Shown: one piece after another, positions 14,488 through 21,981 of the stretch
How the letters are laid out: every line of letters starts with the position of its first letter
How positions within the stretch are numbered: the first letter of the stretch is position 1
NCBI GenBank assembly: GCA_030607715.1
Contig: JAUWJM010000003.1
Coordinates: 1 to 27,224 of the forward strand
Source of the DNA: Candidatus Aerophobota bacterium
Lineage (GTDB): Bacteria; Aerophobota; Aerophobia; Aerophobales; B3-G15
DNA: 27,224 nucleotides
Direction: 5' to 3'
The notes under the pieces: generated by a model
Told to the model about the DNA's origin: nothing
The model's database searches: none
Seen by the model: the letters and a program-made list of their open reading frames with translations, nothing else
Program-made: the position numbers and the translations under genes

Positions 14488-15570
14488 TTGGTTATAAAGG
14501 TGGGAAGCAGTCTTTTGTTAACCCCGGAGGGGCCAAATTTTTCTTTTGTAGAGGAGCTAATTGGAGAAATTGCTTATCTTAGAAAAGAAAACAGAGACAT
14601 AATTTTGGTAAGTTCAGGAGCTATAGGTCTGGGAAAAAGAAAGCTAAAGATAGAGAACAATTCAGGAGCTCTTCCTTCCAAGCAAGCTTTGGCCAGCGTA
14701 GGTCAGACCCAATTGATGAATCTTTATTCTGAGTTTTTCCAAAAATACAAACTCTATACGGGTCAGGTCCTTTTAAGCGCTCAGGATCTATCCAATCGCT
14801 TTAACTATTTAAATGCCCGCAGTACTTTGCTTACCTTACTTAAATTAGGAGTTATTCCTGTGGTAAACGAAAATGACACTGTAGCTGTAGAGGAAATAAA
14901 ATTTGGAGACAACGATACTCTTTCAGCTTTAGTAGCTGGATTAGTAGACGCAGACTTGCTAATAATTATCTCTGATATAGAGGGATTATACACATCTGAT
15001 CCTAAGAAAAACTCTCAGGCAAAATTTCTTCCCCAGATTTCCCTTATAACTAAAGAGATAGAGAAAATGGCCCGAGGAAGCTGTGTGGAGGGTAGGGTAG
15101 GGGGAATGAAGACAAAAATTAATGCAGCTAAAATAGCTACTCGTTCAGGTATTCCAGTGATTATTGGAGGAAATAGGGAAAATTTTTTAAAGAGGTTGTT
15201 TTCTGGTAAAGAAGTAGGAACCTTATTTTCCTCCTCCACCCATCAACTTGTCTCAAGAAAGAGGTGGATAGCTTATGGAAAATGTTCAGGAGGAAAAATT
15301 GTTGTGGACAATGGGGCTAGAAAAGCTCTAATAGAGAGGGGAGGAAGTCTTCTTTCTGTTGGTATAAAACAGGTGCAAGGTAAATTTCAAGCTGGGGATT
15401 CAGTAAGTCTGGTAGATGAGAACAATTTAGAATTTGCCCGGGGTATTGTCTATTATTCATCAAAAGAGCTGGAGAGGATAAAAGGAGTAAAAAGCTCACT
15501 CATTGAGGAACTATTGGGGTATAAATACTCCGATGAAGTTATTGATCGCGATAATTTAGTGATATTGTAG
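14488..15570 (+). CDS. proB: Glutamate 5-kinase with PUA domain (proline biosynthesis)
   Basis: Catalyses ATP-dependent phosphorylation of glutamate, the first step of proline synthesis. It has the amino-acid kinase fold with VIKVGSSLL at the N-terminus, LVSSGAIGLG, VNENDTV, GDNDTLSA and GGMKTKINAA, and a C-terminal PUA domain from about residue 275. The start is a problem. TTG at 14488 has no ribosome binding site and trims about six residues usually found before VIKVG. The frame is open back to 14434 but contains no ATG, GTG or TTG there, so an ATT or ATA start (for example ATT at 14467 or 14470) is possible. proA does not follow; a mobile-element scar does. Confidence 0.9.
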   Translation: MVIKVGSSLLLTPEGPNFSFVEELIGEIAYLRKENRDIILVSSGAIGLGKRKLKIENNSGALPSKQALASVGQTQLMNLYSEFFQKYKLYTGQVLLSAQDLSNRFNYLNARSTLLTLLKLGVIPVVNENDTVAVEEIKFGDNDTLSALVAGLVDADLLIIISDIEGLYTSDPKKNSQAKFLPQISLITKEIEKMARGSCVEGRVGGMKTKINAAKIATRSGIPVIIGGNRENFLKRLFSGKEVGTLFSSSTHQLVSRKRWIAYGKCSGGKIVVDNGARKALIERGGSLLSVGIKQVQGKFQAGDSVSLVDENNLEFARGIVYYSSKELERIKGVKSSLIEELLGYKYSDEVIDRDNLVIL

Positions 15571-15657
15571 TTGGCTTTGCACCAGTTTAGCTTTTATTCG
15601 TTAAGACATAGTTTTGCCACACATTTGCTCGAAAGTGGTGTGGATCTGCGGTATATT
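15571..15657 (+). pseudogene. Tyrosine recombinase (Xer/phage integrase) C-terminal fragment
   Basis: Directly after the proB stop, an open stretch encodes FSFYSLRHSFATHLLESG followed by VDLRYI. This is the box around the second catalytic arginine of tyrosine recombinases (normally HxLRHxFATHLL). The histidine three residues before the arginine is tyrosine here, and the catalytic tyrosine region is missing. About 29 codons remain. The fragment runs straight into the TnpB remnant, so at least two deletions or insertions have met here. Confidence 0.75.
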
Positions 15658-15770
15658 ATTGTCCTTTCTGTGGTCTAATCATAGACCGAGACATTAACGC
15701 TGTCCGCAATATTCTAAGGCTCGGGCAGAGCCTTCAGGGAGCAGAGGCATTAGTTTCTGTGGTGAACTGA
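15658..15770 (+). pseudogene. IS200/IS605-family TnpB C-terminal fragment
   Basis: About 36 codons encode CPFCGLIIDRDINAVRNI, then LRLGQSLQG, ending at TGA 15768-15770. This is the end of TnpB: the second half of the zinc finger and the RuvC-III aspartate in DRDxNAxxN. The first half of the zinc finger and the rest of the RuvC domain are gone. In active elements the 3' end of tnpB also encodes the guide (omega) RNA scaffold that ends at the element's right end. Confidence 0.8.
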
Positions 15771-15803
15771 GAATCTCCTGACTTTAGTCGTGGAGAGTGT
15801 CAA
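15771..15803 (+). mobile_element. Right end of the IS200/IS605-type element
   Basis: GAATCTCCTGACTTTAGTCG followed by TGGAGAGTGTCAA forms the subterminal hairpin typical of these elements: TCTCC-T-GAC, loop TTTA, GTC-GT-GGAGA. The final TCAA is the usual end. Bases 15800-15802 (TCA) are the stop codon of era on the minus strand. Confidence 0.7.
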
Positions 15804-16696
15804 ATTTCATATCCTAATTTATTTAAGGAGTCCTTTCGCCTGCGCCATTCTTTCTTTACTCCCACTCTTAGATCTAAATAAACTCGACAGCCCAGGCGCT
15901 CTTCTATCTCTCCTCGAGCTAACTTCCCTATTTGTTTTATCATACTTGCATTTTTGCCAATAAGAATACCTTTTTGTGAGGAATGCTCTGCATAAATAAT
16001 CGCTCGGATATAAATTAGATTTTCCTTTCTTTCCTCAAAACTTTCTATTTTGATTAGCGTTGAATAGGGTATTTCCTGTCGGGTAAGGAGGAAAATCTTC
16101 TCTCTGATTAACTCGGCCACCAGGATGCGCTCAGGTTGATCGGTAATTAAATTAGATGAATAATAAGGAGGATGAGGAGGAAGATATTGAATAACTTTCC
16201 CCATCAGGATGGAGATATTGGTTCCCTTTTGAGCTGAGATGGGAATGATTTGAGTAAAGGGGAAAAAATTTGTATATTCTTTTTGCAAAGAATCCAATTG
16301 GATTCTTTGCACCTTGTCCATCTTATTTATAGCTAAGAAAACAGACTTTTTTACTCCTTTTAAATTCTTCAAGATGAACTTATCTTCCATTGATATAGCG
16401 AAAGGTCCTACCATCACAATTATTAAGTCTATTCCTTCCAGACTTTTGAGGGCCTCCTTGATTATATATCTATCCAGGGGAGTTTTAACCTGATTAAGAT
16501 TGATTATGCCTGGTGTGTCTAAGAAGATTATTTGAGCCTCGTCAAAGGTTACTATTCCTTGAATGACATTCCTTGTGGTCTGAGGTCGAGAAGAGACGAT
16601 GGCAATTTTTTCCCCTACCAGATAGTTAATTAAAGTGGATTTGCCTACATTAGGTTTCCCTATTAAAGTAACAAATCCTGACTTAAATTTTTCCAC
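15800..16696 (-). CDS. era: GTPase Era
   Basis: Ribosome-biogenesis GTPase that binds 16S rRNA near its 3' end. The N-terminal G domain has G1 GKPNVGKST, G3 DTPG and G4 NKMD. The C-terminal KH domain has GKNASMIKQIG and LGCRVYLDLRV followed by KKEWRR. The length of 298 residues is normal. GTG at 16694-16696 is the start and lies 17 bases after the glnA stop, so it is co-transcribed with glnA and spoVG; the ribosome binding site is weak (GGAAAATAAGAG). The stop codon is supplied by the end of an IS remnant, so the last residue or two may differ from the ancestral protein. Confidence 0.95.
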   Translation of the reverse strand: MEKFKSGFVTLIGKPNVGKSTLINYLVGEKIAIVSSRPQTTRNVIQGIVTFDEAQIIFLDTPGIINLNQVKTPLDRYIIKEALKSLEGIDLIIVMVGPFAISMEDKFILKNLKGVKKSVFLAINKMDKVQRIQLDSLQKEYTNFFPFTQIIPISAQKGTNISILMGKVIQYLPPHPPYYSSNLITDQPERILVAELIREKIFLLTRQEIPYSTLIKIESFEERKENLIYIRAIIYAEHSSQKGILIGKNASMIKQIGKLARGEIEERLGCRVYLDLRVGVKKEWRRRKDSLNKLGYEI

Positions 16697-16713
16697 TCTT
16701 ATTTTCCATATTT

Positions 16714-18048
16714 TTAGAGGATAGGAAGGTAGCGTTCCAGTTCATAGGAAGTAACCTGAGAGCGGTATTTTTCCCATTCTATTTTTTTATTCTCTATGAA
16801 CTTAAAGAATAGAGGGTCACCCAAAATTTCTCTTAACCAGTCACTTTTTTCAGCTATTTTTATTGCTTCCCATAAGTTCTCAGGAAGTTGATCTATTCCT
16901 TCATTCTTTCTTTCTTCATCACTCATTTTATAAACATTTCTTTCTTTTGGTTTCAAAAATTCGTTTTTTTTTTCTATCCCTTCCAATCCTGCTGAAAGCA
17001 TCACGGCAAAGGCGAGATAGGGATTACAAGTAGGGTCCGGAGACCTTAATTCTACGCGGATGGCTTTCTCCTTTCCTATCTGATATAGAGGCACTCTTAT
17101 CAAATCAGACCTATTTCGCAAGGCCCAGGAAAGATATGTAGGAGCTTCATATCCAGGAACTAACCTTTTATAAGAGTTAATCCACTGATTGGTAATTAAA
17201 GTGAACTCAAGGACATGTCTTAACAAACCAGCAATGTATCTTTTAGCTACTCCCGAGAGGTGATACTTATCCTCAGGATCAAAGAAAACATTTCTTTTTC
17301 CCTTAAAGAGAGACTGATTAGTATGCATGCCACTGCCGTTTTCTCCATAAATAGGTTTGGGCATAAAAGTAGCATAAACATTATGCTTTAAAGCAATTTC
17401 TTTAACTATCAGACGATAGGTCATAGTATTGTCAGCCATAGTTAAAGCATCGGTGTATCTTAAATCAATTTCATGTTGACTTGGGGCAACTTCATGATGG
17501 GAACACTCTACTTTTATCCCCATTTTCTCTAAGGCAAGCACTGTCTCTTGGCGAAGATTCCTTGCCATATCTCGTGGAATAAGGTCAAAATAACCACCTT
17601 TGTCTAATCCTATTGGAGGTATATCGGGAGAACGGAAGTAAAAATACTCCAGTTCAGGCCCTACATAAAAGGTGTATCCTAAGTTAGAAGCTCTTTTTAA
17701 GTTTTTTTTCAATACATAACGTGGATCGCTCTGATAAAAATTTCCATTCGGTTCCAGAATATCACAGAACATTCTTGCTGCTACCCCAGGCTCATTGGAA
17801 TCCTGGGGTAAAAAATAGAAAGTAGAAGGATCGGGCATAGCGATCATATCGCTTTCTTCAATCCGAGCAAATCCTTCAATAGATGAACCATCAAAGCTAA
17901 CGCCTTTCTCTAAAGCTCCCTCTAATTCTTCCACTGTAATAGTAAAACTCTTCAGGGAACCCAATATGTCGGTAAACCAAAGGTATACAAATTTTACTTC
18001 TTTCCTTCTTACCTCTTCTAATACCCATTCCTTAGTTTTGGTAATCAT
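16714..18048 (-). CDS. glnA: Glutamine synthetase type I (GSI-alpha)
   Basis: Makes glutamine from glutamate, ammonia and ATP; forms dodecamers in the cytoplasm. Family motifs are clear: FDGSSIEGF near residue 52, GPELEYFYF near 125, HEVAPSQHEID near 186, GSGMHTNQSLF near 238 and NRSDLIRVP near 318. At 444 residues, without the extra segment of the beta type and without an adenylylation-site region, it fits the GSI-alpha class of Firmicutes, Thermotogae and archaea, which is controlled by feedback rather than adenylylation. AAGGAAAT precedes the ATG. It lies between spoVG and era in one operon. Confidence 0.95.
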   Translation of the reverse strand: MITKTKEWVLEEVRRKEVKFVYLWFTDILGSLKSFTITVEELEGALEKGVSFDGSSIEGFARIEESDMIAMPDPSTFYFLPQDSNEPGVAARMFCDILEPNGNFYQSDPRYVLKKNLKRASNLGYTFYVGPELEYFYFRSPDIPPIGLDKGGYFDLIPRDMARNLRQETVLALEKMGIKVECSHHEVAPSQHEIDLRYTDALTMADNTMTYRLIVKEIALKHNVYATFMPKPIYGENGSGMHTNQSLFKGKRNVFFDPEDKYHLSGVAKRYIAGLLRHVLEFTLITNQWINSYKRLVPGYEAPTYLSWALRNRSDLIRVPLYQIGKEKAIRVELRSPDPTCNPYLAFAVMLSAGLEGIEKKNEFLKPKERNVYKMSDEERKNEGIDQLPENLWEAIKIAEKSDWLREILGDPLFFKFIENKKIEWEKYRSQVTSYELERYLPIL

Positions 18049-18084
18049 TTTATTTCCTTGATAAATCTTAAATATTAAAATACT

Positions 18085-18342
18085 TTAGTTTATCTTTTGA
18101 GTATATTCCTCAAGAACTTTCCTTTGAATTGTATCTCTTAATTCTTGGCTAAGAGGATAGGCAGTATCTATAAATTCACCATTGGGCAGCTTGCGGGAGG
18201 GCATTGCTACAAAAGGCCCTTTCCTTCCTTCAATGATTTTTAACCCATGGATACGAAAAGAATCATCAAAAGTAACTGTTGCCCAGGCTTTAAACTTATC
18301 CTTACCCTCAACTCGTCTTACCTTAACTTCCGAGATCCTCAC
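18085..18342 (-). CDS. spoVG: SpoVG-family RNA/DNA-binding regulator
   Basis: Small site-specific nucleic-acid-binding regulator, first known from sporulation but present in many non-sporing bacteria. The 85 residues match the whole family: MRISEVKVRRV at the start, ATVTFDDSFRIHGLKII in the middle, the signature GPFVAMPSRKLPNGEF and a helical end. The GTG start at 18340-18342 has a very strong AAGGAGGAGGAG just upstream. Its own promoter lies at 18404-18432. It leads the operon spoVG-glnA-era. Its presence does not by itself prove that the host makes spores. Confidence 0.95.
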   Translation of the reverse strand: MRISEVKVRRVEGKDKFKAWATVTFDDSFRIHGLKIIEGRKGPFVAMPSRKLPNGEFIDTAYPLSQELRDTIQRKVLEEYTQKIN

Positions 18343-18403
18343 TCTCCTCCTCCTTGAAATAATAGTTCATTGGCGATGCTCTCTCTAAAGAGGTATCATA
18401 TTC

Positions 18404-18432
18404 AATTTAGCATTTAAACTTTTCTCTGTCAA
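18404..18432 (-). promoter_or_regulatory. Promoter for spoVG-glnA-era
   Basis: On the minus strand TTGACA at 18427-18432 and TAAATT at 18404-18409 are separated by 17 bases, about 60 bases before the spoVG start. The -35 lies only about 12 bases after the nrdJ stop, so a separate transcript starting here is likely. Confidence 0.5.
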
Positions 18433-18444
18433 TAATATTTTTAT

Positions 18445-20709
18445 TTACTCGCACTCTGTGTATCCACAGGATTTACAGACAAAACATCCCCCTTCATGCT
18501 CAATAGCACTGCTTCCACATTGAGGACAGGCACCTATCCATCTTCCTGAGCCCTGAATAATTTCCTTCTCATTTTCAGAAGAGATTTTTTCAATTTTAGC
18601 TGAAGGTCCACTCAAAGGTGAGGTAATCTTCTTTTCTATTTGATATAGTTCAATAGCTTTGGCTACAGCATCAGCACAGGAGAGCATTTTATTTTTCCCA
18701 AATCCCCGGGGTCGATCGCAGCTTATCCCTTTAAGTTGTCTAACTATTAGTTTCTGGGAAATACCTGATCTTAAGCTCAAAGAAACTAATCTGCCGATGG
18801 CTTCTGTTTGAGAGGCAGCACATCCGCCTGATTTACCTAATTGGGCAAATACTTCAAATGGATTTCCTTCTTTATCTTCATTTATGGTGACGAAGAGATC
18901 TCCACAGCCAGTTTCCATTTTTCTGGTCATTCCATAAGTTACTTTATCCCGAGTTTGAGGAATAATTTTTTCCTTTTTTCTCTCAGTTCCCATTTGTATT
19001 ACCTGTTCCTCTCTGCTTCTATCTCGATAAATAGTTATTCCCTTACATCCCGTTTTATAAGCAAGAATAAAAGCTTTTTTTACCTCTTCCTTTTCAATTT
19101 CATTGGGAAGATTTATAGTTTTGGAAACAGCGTTATCTGTATATTTTTGGAAGGAAGCTTGCATTTTAATATGATCTTCAAAAGATATATCCAGGGCGGT
19201 AACAAATATTTTTCTTATAGGTAGAGGAATTTTTGAAATTTGCTGACAGGAACCTTTATGGTCAATTATTTTTTTTATCAATTCTGAAGAATAAAATCCT
19301 TTTTCTTTGGCAATTCTTTCAAATTCTTCATTTACATATAAGAGTTTTTCTCCTTCCAATATCTCTTTATGATATAATATGCTAAATAAGGGTTCTATTC
19401 CTGAGGAACAGTTAGCAATCATACTTATGCTGCCAGTGGGAGCAATAGTGGTGGTAGTGGCATTCCTTAGCTTTAAGCCTTCTTTTTCCCATTTACTACC
19501 CTTGAAGTTGGGAAACACCCCTCTTTCTTTAGCTAAATTCTGTGAGACTTTCTTAGACTCATCTTGAATAAAGCTCGTTACTCTCTCAGCCAAATCTAAA
19601 GCTTTTTTAGAATTATAGGGAATACTTAAGCCTATTAACATATCGGCAAAACCCATTACTCCCAAACCAATTTTTCTGTTAGATAAGGTATTTTTAGCAA
19701 TTCGAGGCAGAGGATATTTGTTGGCATCAATTACATTATCCAGAAAGTGAACAGCAATATGGACTGTTCTTTTTAATTTTTCCCAGTTGATTTTACCTTT
19801 ATCTACCATTTTGGCTAAATTAATACTTCCAAGATTACACGATTCATATGGAAGCAGCGGCTGCTCACCGCATGGATTGGTTGATTCGATTTTTCCCATT
19901 AGAGGAATAGGATTATCCTGGTTTATCCTATCTAAAAAAATCAAACCAGGCTCTCCGTTTTTCCAGGCTCTTTCTGTTATTCTATTTAGAACATCGGCGG
20001 CATTAAGTTTTCCTGAAACTTTTTTGATGAGGGGATCAATTAAGTTATACTCTTCTCCTCTTTGAGCAGATTCCATAAATTCCTCGCTAACAGCTACAGA
20101 GATGTTAAAATTATTTAAATCTCCCTCTTTTTCCTTACAGGTAATAAATTCCAAAATATCAGGGTGATCCACATTTAGTATTCCTATGTTAGCTCCACGT
20201 CTTTTACCACCCTGTTTAATTGCCTCGGTACTGGCATTAAATACCTTCAGAAAAGAAATTGGGCCACTTGCTACCCCTGAAGTTGTGCCCACAAGGCTTC
20301 CTTTGGGTCTTATCCTGCTAAAGGAAAATCCTGTTCCTCCACCACTTTTATGGATTAGAGCTGTCTGTTTTATAGCCTCATAAATGGAATCAATAGAATC
20401 ATCTATGGATAAAACGAAACAGGCAGAAAGTTGTTGCAAAGAAGTACCAGCATTCATTAAAGTAGGGGAATTAGGTAAGAATTCCAGTTTAGACATAATT
20501 TGATAAAAGTCATCTTCGCTTTGTTTTACCTGCTGAGAATCTTTTCCATACATTTTATCTATGGCAGCTACATTGGTGGCTACTCTTCTAAACATTTTTT
20601 CCGGGGTTTCTATAATCTTACCCTCTTTATCCTTTTTCAAATATCTTTTTTCCAGAACTCTTAAGGCATTGTTTGATAGACTTATTCTTTCATTAGAATC
20701 TTTACTCAT
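18445..20709 (-). CDS. nrdJ: Adenosylcobalamin-dependent ribonucleotide reductase, class II
   Basis: Reduces ribonucleotides to deoxyribonucleotides using vitamin B12, so it works with or without oxygen. The 754 residues contain LPNSPTLMNAG and SACFVLSI near residue 85 (first redox cysteine), GGGTGFSFSRIRP near 123, the finger-loop region NPCGEQPLLPYESCNLGS near 290 and APTGSISMIANCSSG near 430. The C-terminal part carries a TSCPD-like region (GKSGGCAASQTEAIGR) and ends in a zinc ribbon (CPQCG and CKSCG), as in the NrdJ-Z type. The ATG at 20707-20709 has AAAGGAG upstream. It starts 39 bases after thi4, with no room for a cobalamin riboswitch between them. Confidence 0.95.
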   Translation of the reverse strand: MSKDSNERISLSNNALRVLEKRYLKKDKEGKIIETPEKMFRRVATNVAAIDKMYGKDSQQVKQSEDDFYQIMSKLEFLPNSPTLMNAGTSLQQLSACFVLSIDDSIDSIYEAIKQTALIHKSGGGTGFSFSRIRPKGSLVGTTSGVASGPISFLKVFNASTEAIKQGGKRRGANIGILNVDHPDILEFITCKEKEGDLNNFNISVAVSEEFMESAQRGEEYNLIDPLIKKVSGKLNAADVLNRITERAWKNGEPGLIFLDRINQDNPIPLMGKIESTNPCGEQPLLPYESCNLGSINLAKMVDKGKINWEKLKRTVHIAVHFLDNVIDANKYPLPRIAKNTLSNRKIGLGVMGFADMLIGLSIPYNSKKALDLAERVTSFIQDESKKVSQNLAKERGVFPNFKGSKWEKEGLKLRNATTTTIAPTGSISMIANCSSGIEPLFSILYHKEILEGEKLLYVNEEFERIAKEKGFYSSELIKKIIDHKGSCQQISKIPLPIRKIFVTALDISFEDHIKMQASFQKYTDNAVSKTINLPNEIEKEEVKKAFILAYKTGCKGITIYRDRSREEQVIQMGTERKKEKIIPQTRDKVTYGMTRKMETGCGDLFVTINEDKEGNPFEVFAQLGKSGGCAASQTEAIGRLVSLSLRSGISQKLIVRQLKGISCDRPRGFGKNKMLSCADAVAKAIELYQIEKKITSPLSGPSAKIEKISSENEKEIIQGSGRWIGACPQCGSSAIEHEGGCFVCKSCGYTECE

Positions 20710-20748
20710 AAGTATACCATCTCCTTTTATGATTTTACTTTCAATAAA

Positions 20749-21522
20749 TTAAAGGTTTTTTAAAATAAGTTCAGCTACCTTTTTCCCAGAAAGTAACATT
20801 CCTCCAAAAATGGGGCCCATTCTGGGGGCTCCGTAAACAGCTTGGGCAGCCATTCCAATAACATAAAGCCCTGGATAAACCTCTTTAGTATTCTCTACAA
20901 TAGTACTTTCCCCTTTTTCAGCCCACATGGGACCCTCTCCCAATATTTTACCTGTAGGGGTATTTAATCTTATCTCATCTCTTTGCTGAAGCTTTTTAAC
21001 TACTGCACAGTCATGACCGGTAGCATCTACTACTGCCTGACATTTCATAGTCAAAGGGTCAACGGGTAGGTTAGAGGATCGAATCGTTTCCCAGTTAATT
21101 ACTAAACCACATACCCTTTTATCTTTAACCATTATGTCTTCCACCCCTATAAGATTAAATATCTTTACTCCTTTTCTGATGGCTTGCTGGGTAAAAGCAG
21201 CAACAGCTTCTAAGGAATTGGCTAAGTAATATCCTTCTTTATACTTTATGTATTTTACCCCCACTTCATCTAATATTTTCGTGGCCGGAGCTTGAACAAC
21301 GATCCGGTTAAACATCATCCCTCCTCCTGGCATCCCTCCTCCCACTTTAAGATTTTTTTCAAATATCACTGTTTTAATTTTTCTTTTAGCTAAATAAAAA
21401 CCAGCTGTTAAGCCAGCTGGACCTGCTCCAGCAATGGCAACTTGAGTTTCCAGAGACTCCAAAAATTCTTTGGTAAAACTTTCCACAATAGCTCGTGAAA
21501 TTACCACATCATCCAGTCGCAT
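20749..21522 (-). CDS. thi4: Thi4-family thiazole synthase (sulfide-dependent type)
   Basis: FAD/NAD-binding Rossmann protein that makes the ADP-thiazole part of thiamine. The dinucleotide motif GAGPAGLTAG is near residue 32, followed by GGGMPGGGMMFN, the conserved VDPLTMKC, VDATGHDC, and the C-terminal GAPRMGPIFGGMLLSG. At 257 residues it matches archaeal and anaerobic bacterial members. Yeast Thi4 has a sulfur-donating Cys just before its MDP, and methanogen enzymes have His; here the residue is Pro (NLPVDP). A suicidal Cys mechanism is therefore ruled out and external sulfide is the likely sulfur source. The ATG at 21520-21522 has AAAGGAG that overlaps the end of an mnmA remnant. Confidence 0.88.
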   Translation of the reverse strand: MRLDDVVISRAIVESFTKEFLESLETQVAIAGAGPAGLTAGFYLAKRKIKTVIFEKNLKVGGGMPGGGMMFNRIVVQAPATKILDEVGVKYIKYKEGYYLANSLEAVAAFTQQAIRKGVKIFNLIGVEDIMVKDKRVCGLVINWETIRSSNLPVDPLTMKCQAVVDATGHDCAVVKKLQQRDEIRLNTPTGKILGEGPMWAEKGESTIVENTKEVYPGLYVIGMAAQAVYGAPRMGPIFGGMLLSGKKVAELILKNL

Positions 21523-21534
21523 CTTTTTTCTCCT

Positions 21535-21735
21535 TTATAGGGGATATCCTTTACCAATTCCCAATTTTCTTCTTTGTCCAATAGTAAAAAAGGATATTCC
21601 CTTATGTTCTCCCAGTATTTTTCCTTCCTTAGCAATGATATTGCCTTTCTTGACTAAATTGGGTCTTTGTCTTTTTAAAAATTCATTATAATTGTTTTCT
21701 AAAACAAAGCAAATTTCTTGAGGTATACCAGGAAT
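21535..21735 (-). pseudogene. mnmA: Fragment of mnmA (tRNA 2-thiouridylase)
   Basis: The minus strand is open for 66 codons from an ATT at 21735 to TAA at 21535-21537. It encodes IPQEICFVLENNYNEFLKRQ, then GKILGEHKG and FFTIGQRRKLGIG. These match the central part of MnmA (family text SQDICFV, GxxLGxHxG, TIGQRKGLGI), roughly residues 190-260 of a protein of about 360. An in-frame stop precedes it, and both ends of the gene are missing. It lies between the palindrome array and thi4. The match is from memory of the family but is strong. Confidence 0.75.
21685..21712 (-). promoter_or_regulatory. Possible thi4-nrdJ promoter inside the mnmA remnant
   Basis: On the minus strand TTGCTT (21707-21712), 16 bases and TATAAT (21685-21690) could form a promoter. 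The spacer holds a perfect inverted repeat TTGTTTT-CT-AAAACAA (21692-21707). The location in former coding DNA means it may be chance. Confidence 0.3.
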
Positions 21736-21748
21736 TTATAAATTATTT

Positions 21749-21824
21749 GGGCGACTAAAGTCGCCCCTACCCGAGTAGCTCAGGTCTTTAGACCTGATAA
21801 ATTCTGGCAGACCTAAAGGTCTGC
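21749..21824. repeat. Cluster of three REP-like palindromes
   Basis: Three near-perfect palindromes with two-base centres: GGGCGACT-AA-AGTCGCCC (21749-21766), TCAGGTCT-TT-AGACCTGA (21780-21797) and GCAGACCT-AA-AGGTCTGC (21807-21824). All share a CT-AA-AG-type core and the first and third are followed by C(A/C)CTAC-like text. On either side, 21736-21748 and 21825-21981 hold no gene, only AT-rich sequence and a repeat word (TTGTGTTTATTCGTGTAAAT). Confidence 0.75.
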
Positions 21825-21981
21825 ACTACATTTCTGTTTGAAGGATATATTCCAAGATAAGCTTGGTGACCATTATTTAGATTGCCGAATTCAGGTTAAT
21901 AATTTCTTCCTATCCAATTTCTCTCTTTCCACAATTAATAACATTTGTGTTTATTCGTGTAAATTTGTGGCTGAACTGTTA

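Noticed and set aside
18841..19224. 127-codon plus-strand frame inside nrdJ
   Set aside because: Antisense shadow of a well-conserved enzyme gene; rich in Phe and Ser as expected from reversed AT-rich codons.
20710..20748. Cobalamin riboswitch before the B12-dependent reductase
   Set aside because: Only 39 bases separate nrdJ from thi4, too short for the element.
21523..21981. TPP riboswitch upstream of thi4
   Set aside because: I looked for the CTGAGA and ACCTGA...GGATAATGCC-type elements on the minus strand and did not find them; an mnmA remnant and palindromes fill the region.
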